A stretch of 64,000 bases of DNA, from positions 372,001 to 436,000 of the forward strand of contig CAYPYN010000004.1 in NCBI GenBank assembly GCA_964415295.1, written 5' to 3'. This document shows positions 7,294-17,949 of this stretch, in pieces. The notes beneath the pieces are model-generated. The model worked only from the letters and a program-made list of their open reading frames with translations, was not told the DNA's origin and searched no databases. A program made the position numbers and the translations under genes. The first letter of the stretch is position 1, and the number at the start of each line of letters is the position of its first letter. This stretch comes from SB21 sp964415295. Its GTDB lineage: Bacteria > CLD3 > SB21.

Positions 7294-7974
7294 ATGACAG
7301 GTTCCGTCCTTATTATCGTTCCGGCTTTTAACGCCCGGCCTCATTTAGCCGAACTCCTGGAAAAAGTCAAATGGCGGCTGAAGGATCAGGTCTTCCATTG
7401 GAGCATCCTTGTCATTGATGACGGATCTTCCGATCATACCGCAGAAATGGCCGAATCTTCCGGTTGCGTACTCATCAGGCATTCGAAAAATTTGGGAAAA
7501 GGCGCTTCCCTGAAGGCGGGCTTCGCGTACGCCGTTGAAAACGGTTTGGATGTGATAGTCACGATCGATGCTGATCTGCAGCACGATCCAGCGTCCATCA
7601 TGCCCATGCTGGAACTTTTAAACAAGGAGCATTACGATGTGGTGATAGGCTCCCGCGCGTTTGATACCGGCAAAATGTCACCCGCACGTATCATCTCTAA
7701 CCGCATTACGAGCGCGCTCATCGCCTGGCGATGCGGCCAGACTATTCCCGACAGCCAATCCGGATATCGCGTCATACGTACAGATGCTATCAGGGACGTA
7801 TCCCTTAAAACATCACGGTACGAAACCGAATCGGAACTTTTGATCCGCTTGTGCAAAAACGGTTGCCGAATCGGATTTTATCCTATAGAAACCATTTATC
7901 GAAACGAAAAAAGCCACATCAGGCACTTTCCGGATACCATTCGCTTTATTCGAATGTTTTTGAGTACTAAATAA
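7294..7974 (+). CDS. Glycosyltransferase family 2 (polyprenyl-phosphate or dolichol-phosphate-sugar synthase-like)
   Basis: The 226-residue enzyme has a GT-A fold. It opens with VLIIVPAFN, has the nucleotide-sugar-binding DDGSSD at residues 42-47, and the metal-binding DAD at 92-94 within TIDADLQHDP. No C-terminal membrane domain is present. The compact size and the DLQHDP segment resemble DPM1/polyprenyl-phosphate mannosyl- or glucosyltransferases, which load a sugar onto a lipid carrier at the inner membrane. The longer frame reaching back through the tRNA to 7189 is rejected. The ATG at 7294 has no clear Shine-Dalgarno site and follows directly on the tRNA terminator. A DedA protein follows 25 nt downstream and is probably co-transcribed. 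Confidence 0.85.
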   Translation: MTGSVLIIVPAFNARPHLAELLEKVKWRLKDQVFHWSILVIDDGSSDHTAEMAESSGCVLIRHSKNLGKGASLKAGFAYAVENGLDVIVTIDADLQHDPASIMPMLELLNKEHYDVVIGSRAFDTGKMSPARIISNRITSALIAWRCGQTIPDSQSGYRVIRTDAIRDVSLKTSRYETESELLIRLCKNGCRIGFYPIETIYRNEKSHIRHFPDTIRFIRMFLSTK

Positions 7975-7999
7975 ACCATCATAGGGAGACAAACAACGC

Positions 8000-8644
8000 A
8001 TGGAATTCATTAAGGATCTGCTGGACATAGCCATCCATCTCGATGTCCATTTGGCGGAGCTGATCGCCAATTATGGGACATGGACCTATGCCATTCTTTT
8101 TTTGATCATTTTCTGTGAAACGGGTCTCGTGGTGACTCCTTTCCTTCCGGGTGATTCATTGCTCTTTGCGGCCGGCTCATTAGCGGCCATCACGGCGTTG
8201 GATGTGAACCTGCTGGCCTTCTTACTATTCGTGGCGGCCGTGGCCGGAGATAATACCAATTATTGGATCGGCTACTTTACCGGACCCAAAGTGTTTTCAA
8301 AACAGAATTCACGCTTTCTCAACAAGGACTACCTGTTAAGAACCCATGCCTTTTATGAACGCCACGGGGGTAAAACGACGATTATAGCCCGTTTTATGCC
8401 TATCCTCAGGACTTTTGCTCCTTTTGTGGCAGGGATTGCCCGTATGGATTATAAACGTTTCCTACTTTTTGATATTGGGGGTGGCATATTATGGATCGGA
8501 TCGTTCATATATCTCGGTTATTTTTTCGGTAACTTGCCGATAGTGAAGCAGAATTTTTCTGTGGTTATTGTTGTAATCGTTTTTATCTCCATTCTTCCCG
8601 GTATTATTGCTTTTCTAAAAGAAAAATATTCAAATAAAAAATAG
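8000..8644 (+). CDS. DedA family (VTT domain) inner-membrane protein
   Basis: The 214-residue protein has the DedA/SNARE-associated layout. A hydrophobic N-terminal hairpin includes FCETGLVVTPFLPGDSLLFAAG, the re-entrant loop with the F-x-P-G-D-S motif. An amphipathic middle (YERHGGKTTIIARFMPILRTFAPFVAG) carries the conserved Arg and FAPFVAG. Membrane helices follow to the C-terminus. DedA proteins take part in membrane lipid homeostasis, and some recycle undecaprenyl phosphate. That role would fit the glycosyltransferase encoded 25 nt upstream, which probably uses a polyprenyl-phosphate acceptor. The operon link is inferred from spacing. Confidence 0.9.
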   Translation: MEFIKDLLDIAIHLDVHLAELIANYGTWTYAILFLIIFCETGLVVTPFLPGDSLLFAAGSLAAITALDVNLLAFLLFVAAVAGDNTNYWIGYFTGPKVFSKQNSRFLNKDYLLRTHAFYERHGGKTTIIARFMPILRTFAPFVAGIARMDYKRFLLFDIGGGILWIGSFIYLGYFFGNLPIVKQNFSVVIVVIVFISILPGIIAFLKEKYSNKK

Positions 8645-8840
8645 TCTGCTGATCCGGTTATTTGTAAACTAAAATAGAGGGTCAAGTCTGATATTTCGTT
8701 CTCAAAACGATCAAACGCCTGCCGGCAGCAGATATCTCAGACCCGCCAATCAGCTTTTGGCCGTCCTCGGCATAACACGAAAAAAAGCCTGATTACTGCC
8801 GCAGTTCACTTTAGCATACTTATAGACTGAAGGCAAACAA

Positions 8841-8874
8841 AAAACCCTGTTGCATAAGCAACAGGGTTTTTTTT
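8841..8874. terminator. Bidirectional intrinsic terminator between dedA-like gene and giant gene
   Basis: A 12-bp stem AAACCCTGTTGC / GCAACAGGGTTT closes an ATAA loop, with an A run on the left and eight T on the right. It can stop transcription from both convergent genes. The remaining intergenic bases (8645-8840) hold no reading frame I would support, only a 10-bp palindrome CTGCCGGCAG at 8719-8728. Confidence 0.88.
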
Positions 8875-8897
8875 CTGATCTTTATTTTGGATCTGGA

Positions 8898-11800
8898 TTA
8901 CTTCAGCAATACCATCTTGCGGGTTTGAGTAAACTTGTCCTTACCGTCGGCCGACACCGCCGTGATCCGGTAGATATAAATACCGCTGGCCACGGATTGA
9001 TTGTATTTATTCAATCCTCTCCAGACCGCCTCATGGAACCCGCCCTCAAGCGTACGATCGATCAGCGTCACTACTTCCTGTCCAAGGATATTATATATCT
9101 TCAGACTAACCCTGGAAGCAACCGGCAAGCGGAACTTAATCGTGGTCTCCGGATTAAACGGATTCGGTGAATTGGGCTCCAGCGTAAATTTATTTGGAAG
9201 CTCAACCGTTACTGTTACCTCATTGTGGTAGCTCTTGACACCGTCCATACTCACGTCGGCCAAGCGATACACATAGGTCTTGCCGACTTCCACCGCATAA
9301 TCGATCTCCGCATAATTGGTGGCAGAACTCTTGGTGCCTTGTCCTTCGATGGTCATGAGCGATTGGAATACCTGTGCTTTGCTCAGATCGGAATTTACTT
9401 CCTTACGCTCAATGATCCAGTACGCATTATCCAACTCGCTCTCCGTTCTCCACTCCAGTCTGACCTTATTATCATACGGAACGGCTCTGAATTTACCGCT
9501 GAGTAACACCGGTAAGCTGTTATCGGTACTCAAGGTCCCGTAGGCATAATAAGTACCGCCATTTGAAGAATTGGATAACCGAATACTTGCATTTCCTCCT
9601 GAATCCCGGCCGGCCGGTGAAGTAGTCTGATAACCAGCACCGACAAGCGTGGTCCAATTTAAGCTGTCAATAGACCGCATGACCCTGATGCTATCGGGCT
9701 TTGAGACACCCTCAACGTCATAGCTATTGGTTCTGATACTCAAACGCACCGTATCCGTCGTATTACTAAATACAAGCCCGCTATCGACAGATACACGATA
9801 GAAACGTACACCGGATATACCTGCTACATCAGCTGGTTTACTGGATACCGTAACGCTACGTGGAATAATTTCGACTCGCACTCTGGTTCTCGATGCTTGG
9901 GTAGTGCCGGTCACACGCACGGGACGATAAAAGTTCCCGTTTCCGACCTCAAAGGTCCTTCCTACATTGCTGGTTGAAGCAGGGAATGTGATCGCCATCT
10001 TGCCGTCCACATAAGAGGTCGAGTCACCACCTGTGATCGGCGTAATGGCGCTGTTCATGAGACGCATGATATTGGTTCCCATGCGAATGACACCTTTGGT
10101 CAGCGTCAAATTGCGCGTGAGCTGCAAGCTGTCATTGGTGCCACTGATCACAACTTGTGCGCCAGAGGCAACACGATTGATCGTAAAATCCCTGAACGAT
10201 CGCGCGACAGCGCCGCTTGCAAATCTCAACGTATCATTGACGGTGTTGCCGTTCATCGTAAGATCTGTCGAATCAGAAGATGTGATGGTACCCGTTCCTC
10301 CAGGATACGAAATGTTTCCGCCAAACACCCAAATATTACCGCGTCCTAAAGTGAGGTTGTTACCTGCGTTGATGGTCAAAGTATTCCGAACGGTATCTAC
10401 TTGCTGAAACACCGTCGCCGTTCCACTATATATAAATGAAACGCCGGCACTGTTATTGATTGTCAGATTATAGAAGTTTGCAGTACCTCCCGCCGCTGTT
10501 CCTCTTGTAACCCTCTGGGCCGAACTCCCGTCAAATGTGACGGTGTTATTTCCCAAAGTCAACAAGCTTCGGGTATTATGGACCAAGTGCATATTCCCGC
10601 CAAGCGTAATATTGTAATTATTGACACTGGCGTACAAATTTACACGATCACCAACAAAAAGCGAATCTCTGACATTGATGTTTCCGCCCAGTGTTTTGAC
10701 CTGAGTCAAAGTGCTTGCAAACAAGTGCAATCTCCCGTAGCTGTAACCGTTTAAACCGCTGACGGTCTGTGAACCATTCAGGTCGTATAACACTTTGCTC
10801 GTGCTGTTAAAATCGTACACATTATAATTTGCCGGGAAATTACTGGCACCGCTTACAGCCAGCAAAGTGCCCGTCGCAAGAACCATCGAATCACCGACGC
10901 CGCCGTTGTGATTTGCGGTAAAAGTGGACATTCTCACCACTCCGTTCAGGATCCTCATCGTCCCATTGACTGTCATATTGGCTCCCAACGTCTTCGTCGT
11001 ATTGTTTGCAAAAACAACATCGTTAAACGTCGTGGTCTGACCGCTTGGAACGGTATAGTTTGCAGAACCCGCGAAAATTATGGTACCGCTGTCTTTCGCG
11101 ACAAAATTCGTATACGTTCCCGTCGGCAATACCGGCGTGGCCGAAGCATTATTAAGTATGATAGTTCCGATGCCGCTGATGTCGTTCAACGTATACGTAT
11201 TTGTGCCCGTGATCTCCAATGTACCTGGATTGCCGAACCTGGAATCAAAATAAACGGATCCGGCTGTATTCTGCGCGGAAGTACCGGAAATCACCACACG
11301 TTTACCGTTTCCGATCACCACCGGACTGTTCGATTGAGGCCGGACTGCGGGCACAACCGAACCACCAAAACCATCCGTGCGCCATATCGTTCGATCAGAC
11401 CAAGTTCCTCCATCGACTTCACTGTAATACACCGTCGTGGCGCCAAACTCACCACTGGCGCCAACCGTATACTCGGCCTGCAGGGAACTTGGGCCCGCTC
11501 CAAATCGCAACACACTGTCCGCTTCAAACACCGTGGCGTTGGCTGCAACATCGCTGGTCCAGTTAAACGGTATAAAATAACCACCCACGGCTCCAGGGAA
11601 TGGCGTTCCCGATACCGTAACCTGGGCATAATCAAAATACAAAGTGTCTACTATATCCGAGGCCAAACCCGACTTATTGACCTTCCAGTAATAATTCAAC
11701 GCGTCTGTCCCATTGGTCAAATTCGGATGGATCGATGCCACCGGTATGACCGTTACGGTCCCGGCCGCAGGTGTTGTTCCGGCATTCGAAATGATCAACC

Positions 11801-14800
11801 TCATCGGTGTGTAGATGCTTCCGGTGCCAACTGGAAATGTAAAATTGGTTACCGTATTGGGTATCGCTTTGGTGACGCCGGCATCCCCCGATGAACCGCC
11901 TGTCTGGATCATTCGTGTCGTTCCAAAAGTTCCTCCCTGTATCGCCGTATAATTCGTATCGTTTAACACCAATGAGTTAGCCCCAATCGCCAGAATACCA
12001 CTGGTCAGTGTCAATACGCTGTCCACTGTTAAAGTGCCGGAAGCAAGAGTGACGGCGCCAAACGTATTATTGATGGTCAAATTATTGAACAGGGTCGAAC
12101 CGGTAATACTCTGAGCCACTGTGGTGCTTGCAAAAGTTACCAGCCTCTTATTCGTCACAGCGTCAAACTTACCGGCCGTCGTTGTCCAGTTACCGGCCAC
12201 GGTCAGATCCGTGCCGCTGGCAAGTATCACCGTGTCGCTTGGACTTGAGGTGTTATTGATCGTAACGTTATTGAAGGTTGATGTACCGCTGATGGTCTGC
12301 TTGCCGCTCGTACCGTTGAACACCACCGTACTGGTACCTGTAGCTGTACCTGCTGCGGAATTGAATGTACCTGCCGTTCTCGTGAAATTACCACCCAGAA
12401 TCAGATCACGATTTGCATTAGTACCTCCGGCCCAGGATGTTCTGAAAGTACCGGATGAAATATTCATGGTGAAACTATTGCGCACGTCGAAATGATCGTC
12501 TATTGAAATACTGCCGGTATATCCAGTACAAGGTCCGATCACTATGTTATATACGCGCACGGTATCGGTAGCTCCCGTAGCAGCAATAGCATACGTATTA
12601 GCCGTCGAAAGATTCGGATCAAGAAGATGTAGTGTGCCGCCTGAAATTTTCTGAACGGCCGTGGCTCCAACATCAATGAGCGCCGTATTATTGTTTGCTC
12701 TTCGTAGGGCCAAAATGCCGCCCGACATTTGGAACAAGCTGGATGTGGAATTGGCAACCTGGAATGTGGCGCCACCGGCCACTACACCATATCGACCAAT
12801 GATCACTGAGTCACCGGACTGGATATAAGAAAATACCGTACCGGTACCGGGCCTCAAAGTACCGCTGATGCGCAGAATTCCCGTCCCAATGACTTCTACT
12901 CCTGCCACTGTGGAATCGTAGAAGACAGAACTTGGAAGCGAAGTACTCGTTCCGATATTTAACACACCGGCAGATACTTTTAATTGACCTTTCAGACTTA
13001 AATTGTCAGATGCGCCGCTCAATTGAACATTACCGCCAGCAACCCACAGCCGACCCGTGCTCAGTATAGTGTAATTGCCGCCACCCGTACTCAGATCTAA
13101 CACGGGACTGGATCCTTGGCTGGTCAGTTTAAATGTACCTCGAAAGATATTTAACGGTTTCGTACTTCCATTGGCAGCCCCGGAAATCGTAAATACATTC
13201 GAGTTGACATCAAGGATATAAGCTGTGTCCGTGACGGCTCCTGTCCCTTTGTTGATAGTCAAAGTCTCAAAATCAGTGGCCGTTGCTGATGAACCGGAAA
13301 TAGTCGAATTATTGTTTCCCGTAAAGGTAACGGCGGCATAACGTCCGCTTCCGACACTCATGTCAAACCGACCATTATTGGTAAGATTACCGCTCAGAGA
13401 TAAGCTGTTGGCCACTGCCGTACCGCTAGAAGCCACGTCAAACGCAGCGCCCGATGCAATCCAGATATCCCCCACTCCCGAAATCGTTCGCGCGACATCG
13501 TTTCTGAATGAAAGACTGTCGCCAGCGCCTTCCAACCTGATATTGCCGCCTGAAAAAGTGATATTGCCAAGCACTGTATTAGACAAGTGAACATCGGTAC
13601 CACCGGTAATGGTCAAATTGCCGCGCATAGTTATTGCGCGATTAGAAAACACTTTATTGCCTCCACCTGAGATTATCATATGATTGTATTGGGCGGCGGT
13701 CGGAACAACTATCGTGTAAGAACCGCTTCCACCGTACTCTATTGTGCCGCCACCCGTGTTCACAAACGAGGTAAAGGTTCCGCTCGGGAAAGCTCCCGCG
13801 GTCAATTTTATTTTACCTGTTCCTGTCACGATACCAAAATTCGTACCTGTTTGCGATTGAAGATTGACAACCCCGGAATCCATCAGAGAAGCGCAACGAA
13901 TATTATTGGTCGTTACCGTGACCGAATCGCCGGACTTAATGCGTACCGGGCTGTTGGGACCAGGCGCACTGCTTGCCGCGGCTCCGGAATAACCTAACGT
14001 GGACCAGGTAGAAGCGGACTCCCAGTTACCACTCGCAATACTGTAAAACACGGTAACACCCCCAAAGGCATCCGCTGAACTATCGGTTGCACTATAGATG
14101 ATCTTGGTCTGACCCATAGTATAATCACCATCGATAGCATTCAGAAAGGAACCGTTTCCATTGAATGTAATTGTGTGTCCGGGCAAGGATACATTTCCGG
14201 AGCCTTCGGTAAACCATGATGTAGATGCGGATTCGTATCTACCAGGAACGATGTTTCTAAATGCATACGTGCCGGAATAGGTGGCCTCTGCCGTGTCAAT
14301 ATTATTCCAAGTATAAGTATGAGTTGTCTGCGGATTTGAGAAACCGGAGCTCGTGACATTCCAATAATAGACCAACGCCGGAGCATACGTCGGAGAATTT
14401 GTTTTCGTCGGAACTGTGTCATCTACGGCTCTTACGACAATCGTTCCAGCCAGACCCGTCGACGAAACATTAATCGAAGCCGGAGTATACTTACCGACAA
14501 CACCGACTGGCCATGTAAAATTGCTGGCTCCGGAATAATATCTGGCAACACCGGCATCGGAAAGCGTGCCGGTCAGCTGAATCATTTTGGAAGTTCCCGG
14601 TGAAGATACGGAAACCACACCGTTGGACCCGGACGTACTGCTTCCCAAAGCCAACGCCTTATCGTCAAGATTGAGTTTCCCTGCCGTCAGGATCAGAGTG
14701 TCCAGCCTCAGCGAGTCGCTGGCTACAATAACACTGTCTACTTTATTGACCTCAAGGGCATTGATAATACCTCTGCCGTTTCCATAAATTGTAGAAGTTG

Positions 14801-17800
14801 AACCGCGCAGCGAGATCCGACCTGATCCGGTCTTACCTCCGAAAAATCCCGCATTCTTAGCCACATACAGATTATGAGCATTCGTGTTAAGAGTACTGCC
14901 CTCATTGATTATGAGGCTATCACCTAAGGTGGAATCCGAATGCAACGTCAAAACTTGTCCGTAGGTTAAATTCAACTTGAGAGACTTTGTTCCGGTACCC
15001 GATAACTCGGCCGATTGTGTGGTCTTACCGCTTCCGGTATATTCAATCATATAAGCATTTGAGCCCACATTACTACCTCCTGATATCGTCATGATACCGG
15101 AGGCATCATCTCCATTTCGAACGATCTTCGAGCCGGCGGCCATAGTAAGAAGGGTGGTCGCAGACAGAATACCTGAATTCAACTGAAGGGTCCCTCTCAC
15201 TATATTATTTGAACCCTGCAACGTCTTGGTCGTTCCGGAACCTGAAATAACAAGATTTCCCCAACCCGAAACGGCAGGACAATTGACAAAAGCCGTTCCT
15301 GTGGCACCGTCGTATTCGACTGTGCTGGCCACATCCAGGCTGTACGAACTAAATGTTCCTGGAAAATTATTTGCTCCGTTCGTATTGCTGATCTTCACAT
15401 AACCAGAAGGTCCAATACTAAACTCGCCCGAACCGTCACCAACCACCATATTGGTACTCAATCTCAGTTCGCCCGCATTCACGTGAAAACTGTCATTGAA
15501 TGTATATGTTACACCGGCGCCGTTAATAGTCACATGCCGGTTAGTTCCGGATGGGTTATTGACCACGAATGCGCCGTAGCTGTGTGTGTTGGATAACGTC
15601 ATATCAAAGCCGTCCGTAGAACCGGCCCGATTCTCGGTACCGTCGCCAAACCGGATCGTGCTGCCGTTGAGATTAAGCGGTGTGTTCGCCGTCGTTGAAC
15701 CGCTGAGACGGGCCGCGGCCGAAGGATCACCCAACGCCGCCATGTTGATAGTAACGCCGGTACCGGTCAAACCTTTAGGATTCTTAAATGTAATTGTACC
15801 ACCGGTAATATTAACAATACCGCGCTGGAGATAGAACAGAGTCTGCGTGGCAAGGATAGCCGATGTGTCGGAAGGATTCAGGTTGATGTTTCCGCCGGTC
15901 ATATGGAATCGCGCATTGGCATCGCTAATTGTCATTCGGCCGTTGACATTGAGCGTACCGCCCGTAATATGGAGCGAATCGAAATTCGTAACGTTACCGT
16001 AGGCCGGTACGTTGTCGTTGTCACCCATATTAAAAGTAGCATTACCGTCGCCCAATGTAAATGTTCCGCCTGAAAGGTTGAAAATCGTAGACGCCGTTGC
16101 ATCAACCGGCCAAGTTACATTACCTGCACTATTAGCAAGAAGACCTACACGGAATGTTCCGCCGGACATGTAAAATTGCGAACCGCTTCCCAGAGTCAAG
16201 GAACCGCCGATCAAAATATCCGACGTAGCACCGGAGATGTATCCGATACAGTTGAAAGTCAGATTACCGGCCGTGGTGGAACCAATAGTAACCGAACCGC
16301 CGTTTTGGACTCTCATGGTATCGTCGATCACACCTGCAACCCCAATGGTCATATTGAGGCCTGTCGGCGTAAGTACAAGTGTCGCATTGTCCACGGTCCA
16401 GGAGCCTGTGATCTCCATAGCTGTAGAACCGGCACCTCCGCCGTAACCTACACGGAACGTGGCTCCGTTTTCGATGATAACGTCGTTATCTGAATTGTTA
16501 TTATTATCTATGTTGTCCGCTATATTCACAACGGTCGAAGAACCCGAGATATGAAGAAGCGTGTGGTCGGCAACCGCATTTCTCCATCGCATACGGCCTT
16601 CACCGGAAGTGAAATTACCGAGATTAACCGTACCGCCCAGAATGTGAAACTCATTACCTGATCCATCCACGACAATCGCGCGCGAATTGTCCGCCGTCAC
16701 TAACGGAAAGATGGTCAGTGTTCCGCCGTTCATCGTCAGCGTATCCGTTGGTCCGTTGAACTCCATACCTATGAGCGCCGTTACACTCGCTTCATTACCG
16801 GCTACGCTCACGCTACCGTCATTAATCGTAATATTTGTGTTTCCGTTGATGATCCACGAAGATCCCGGGGCGCCTCCCGTGGTCAAAGTACGAAATACAG
16901 ATGAACTGCCGTCAATAAAGAAGCGAGACGCACTATTCATGGTCATCAGACCACCCGACGTACCGTTGCCCACTTCCACGCGGCCGCCCGTTGTAATCGT
17001 AAGACGTCCGTTGGTCGCGCCGATAGTAAGGTTTTCCGCATATAACGTATCGCCACTCACAGTCACGGAATCATTGGCCGTCATCGTTCCGCCGGTCACT
17101 TGAAATTTACCTTGTTTGATCTGAATTCTGCTATTAATAGTAATGCCGCCGGCATTATCAACGTCATAAAGCGCATCTACATCAAGAACAAACGTTCCAG
17201 CAGTGAAAGTTGAGAATCCCGCACCGATCGCCGTGATATATCCCGAAGATTGGGCGACAATATAAGCACCCTGGCTTCCTTTGTTATAAGTCACACCACC
17301 GGCTACATTTCGGAGATCCCAGGTTCCTGCCCCAGTAATAGTTCCGTTACTTGTACCGTTAAAAACAAGATTAGCCGTTGAGGTTCCTTCCAGATCAAAT
17401 GTTCCTTCGTTTACGAGAGAGCTGCCGATATTCAAAGTGTGGGTTGCCGCGGTTGTAAACGTATTGACAGTTCCTGTGCTTCGGATAATAACACTGTCAG
17501 AAACTGTAAGAACGCGTGCAGTTCCATTATTGCCAATGGTCAGGGTACCGCCGCTGTTATGGCCAACAACCAGTTTAGCTATGGTCGTAGTCACATCGAG
17601 CGTTACCGTAAACCCACCTTCGATATATACCGTGTCCGCTGCCGTAGGTGTCAGTGCAGGCGTTGTCAATGCCGCATCACTGTACCATGTCTGAGCAGAC
17701 CAAGCAGCAGTAGAACTTGCATAGCGCCCATTCTGTGCAAACGTCAGACCGGAAACCAATGTTAAAAGCAATGAGGCAAACAGAACTGTAACCTTTTTCA

Positions 17801-17801
17801 T
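8898..17801 (-). CDS. Giant secreted beta-strand-repeat surface protein with type IX secretion sorting domain
   Basis: The start is ATG 17801 (MKKVTVLFASLLLTLVSG...), which follows an AGAAGGA Shine-Dalgarno site 9 nt upstream. A frame with 13 more codons exists but lacks such support. The product is about 2,967 residues and almost entirely short beta-strand repeats rich in Gly, Thr, Ser, Asn and Val, with motifs such as LTIGNNGT, FxMSGGTF and NxTINN. Three large modules can be seen. Each opens with a G8-like segment (WS..TW...P...D.VxIxxGxxVTV; around 17.73, 14.06 and 11.45 kb). Each ends with a PVG..YTP domain and an F/Y-Y-W/R-x-V-x-x-S-G segment. A fibronectin-like domain (LPVLLSGKFRAVPYD) and a C-terminal sorting domain (NSPNPFNPETTIKF, VSLKIYNILGQEVVTL) close the protein. 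It is probably an adhesin or surface layer fibre. Confidence 0.85.
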   Translation of the reverse strand: MKKVTVLFASLLLTLVSGLTFAQNGRYASSTAAWSAQTWYSDAALTTPALTPTAADTVYIEGGFTVTLDVTTTIAKLVVGHNSGGTLTIGNNGTARVLTVSDSVIIRSTGTVNTFTTAATHTLNIGSSLVNEGTFDLEGTSTANLVFNGTSNGTITGAGTWDLRNVAGGVTYNKGSQGAYIVAQSSGYITAIGAGFSTFTAGTFVLDVDALYDVDNAGGITINSRIQIKQGKFQVTGGTMTANDSVTVSGDTLYAENLTIGATNGRLTITTGGRVEVGNGTSGGLMTMNSASRFFIDGSSSVFRTLTTGGAPGSSWIINGNTNITINDGSVSVAGNEASVTALIGMEFNGPTDTLTMNGGTLTIFPLVTADNSRAIVVDGSGNEFHILGGTVNLGNFTSGEGRMRWRNAVADHTLLHISGSSTVVNIADNIDNNNNSDNDVIIENGATFRVGYGGGAGSTAMEITGSWTVDNATLVLTPTGLNMTIGVAGVIDDTMRVQNGGSVTIGSTTAGNLTFNCIGYISGATSDILIGGSLTLGSGSQFYMSGGTFRVGLLANSAGNVTWPVDATASTIFNLSGGTFTLGDGNATFNMGDNDNVPAYGNVTNFDSLHITGGTLNVNGRMTISDANARFHMTGGNINLNPSDTSAILATQTLFYLQRGIVNITGGTITFKNPKGLTGTGVTINMAALGDPSAAARLSGSTTANTPLNLNGSTIRFGDGTENRAGSTDGFDMTLSNTHSYGAFVVNNPSGTNRHVTINGAGVTYTFNDSFHVNAGELRLSTNMVVGDGSGEFSIGPSGYVKISNTNGANNFPGTFSSYSLDVASTVEYDGATGTAFVNCPAVSGWGNLVISGSGTTKTLQGSNNIVRGTLQLNSGILSATTLLTMAAGSKIVRNGDDASGIMTISGGSNVGSNAYMIEYTGSGKTTQSAELSGTGTKSLKLNLTYGQVLTLHSDSTLGDSLIINEGSTLNTNAHNLYVAKNAGFFGGKTGSGRISLRGSTSTIYGNGRGIINALEVNKVDSVIVASDSLRLDTLILTAGKLNLDDKALALGSSTSGSNGVVSVSSPGTSKMIQLTGTLSDAGVARYYSGASNFTWPVGVVGKYTPASINVSSTGLAGTIVVRAVDDTVPTKTNSPTYAPALVYYWNVTSSGFSNPQTTHTYTWNNIDTAEATYSGTYAFRNIVPGRYESASTSWFTEGSGNVSLPGHTITFNGNGSFLNAIDGDYTMGQTKIIYSATDSSADAFGGVTVFYSIASGNWESASTWSTLGYSGAAASSAPGPNSPVRIKSGDSVTVTTNNIRCASLMDSGVVNLQSQTGTNFGIVTGTGKIKLTAGAFPSGTFTSFVNTGGGTIEYGGSGSYTIVVPTAAQYNHMIISGGGNKVFSNRAITMRGNLTITGGTDVHLSNTVLGNITFSGGNIRLEGAGDSLSFRNDVARTISGVGDIWIASGAAFDVASSGTAVANSLSLSGNLTNNGRFDMSVGSGRYAAVTFTGNNNSTISGSSATATDFETLTINKGTGAVTDTAYILDVNSNVFTISGAANGSTKPLNIFRGTFKLTSQGSSPVLDLSTGGGNYTILSTGRLWVAGGNVQLSGASDNLSLKGQLKVSAGVLNIGTSTSLPSSVFYDSTVAGVEVIGTGILRISGTLRPGTGTVFSYIQSGDSVIIGRYGVVAGGATFQVANSTSSLFQMSGGILALRRANNNTALIDVGATAVQKISGGTLHLLDPNLSTANTYAIAATGATDTVRVYNIVIGPCTGYTGSISIDDHFDVRNSFTMNISSGTFRTSWAGGTNANRDLILGGNFTRTAGTFNSAAGTATGTSTVVFNGTSGKQTISGTSTFNNVTINNTSSPSDTVILASGTDLTVAGNWTTTAGKFDAVTNKRLVTFASTTVAQSITGSTLFNNLTINNTFGAVTLASGTLTVDSVLTLTSGILAIGANSLVLNDTNYTAIQGGTFGTTRMIQTGGSSGDAGVTKAIPNTVTNFTFPVGTGSIYTPMRLIISNAGTTPAAGTVTVIPVASIHPNLTNGTDALNYYWKVNKSGLASDIVDTLYFDYAQVTVSGTPFPGAVGGYFIPFNWTSDVAANATVFEADSVLRFGAGPSSLQAEYTVGASGEFGATTVYYSEVDGGTWSDRTIWRTDGFGGSVVPAVRPQSNSPVVIGNGKRVVISGTSAQNTAGSVYFDSRFGNPGTLEITGTNTYTLNDISGIGTIILNNASATPVLPTGTYTNFVAKDSGTIIFAGSANYTVPSGQTTTFNDVVFANNTTKTLGANMTVNGTMRILNGVVRMSTFTANHNGGVGDSMVLATGTLLAVSGASNFPANYNVYDFNSTSKVLYDLNGSQTVSGLNGYSYGRLHLFASTLTQVKTLGGNINVRDSLFVGDRVNLYASVNNYNITLGGNMHLVHNTRSLLTLGNNTVTFDGSSAQRVTRGTAAGGTANFYNLTINNSAGVSFIYSGTATVFQQVDTVRNTLTINAGNNLTLGRGNIWVFGGNISYPGGTGTITSSDSTDLTMNGNTVNDTLRFASGAVARSFRDFTINRVASGAQVVISGTNDSLQLTRNLTLTKGVIRMGTNIMRLMNSAITPITGGDSTSYVDGKMAITFPASTSNVGRTFEVGNGNFYRPVRVTGTTQASRTRVRVEIIPRSVTVSSKPADVAGISGVRFYRVSVDSGLVFSNTTDTVRLSIRTNSYDVEGVSKPDSIRVMRSIDSLNWTTLVGAGYQTTSPAGRDSGGNASIRLSNSSNGGTYYAYGTLSTDNSLPVLLSGKFRAVPYDNKVRLEWRTESELDNAYWIIERKEVNSDLSKAQVFQSLMTIEGQGTKSSATNYAEIDYAVEVGKTYVYRLADVSMDGVKSYHNEVTVTVELPNKFTLEPNSPNPFNPETTIKFRLPVASRVSLKIYNILGQEVVTLIDRTLEGGFHEAVWRGLNKYNQSVASGIYIYRITAVSADGKDKFTQTRKMVLLK

Positions 17802-17949
17802 CTGAAAGTTCCTTCTGTTATTGAAATATATTTTATTCATAATTTTTCAAAAATTCTTTTCACGCATGGACATCTTTTGCCATTTTTCCAACCACCGATA
17901 CCGATGTAGTTGCTCTACGTGAAATTACTTAGAATAAGAAATGTGATAT

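Noticed and set aside
10908..11894. Plus-strand open frame of 328 codons inside the giant gene
   Set aside because: It mirrors Gly/Thr/Asn-rich repeats on the opposite strand and reads as Arg/His-rich noise without any motif.
8898..17801. Possible CRISPR or DNA repeat array in the giant gene
   Set aside because: Similarity is at protein level in short beta-strand motifs; no constant-length identical repeats with regular spacers are present.
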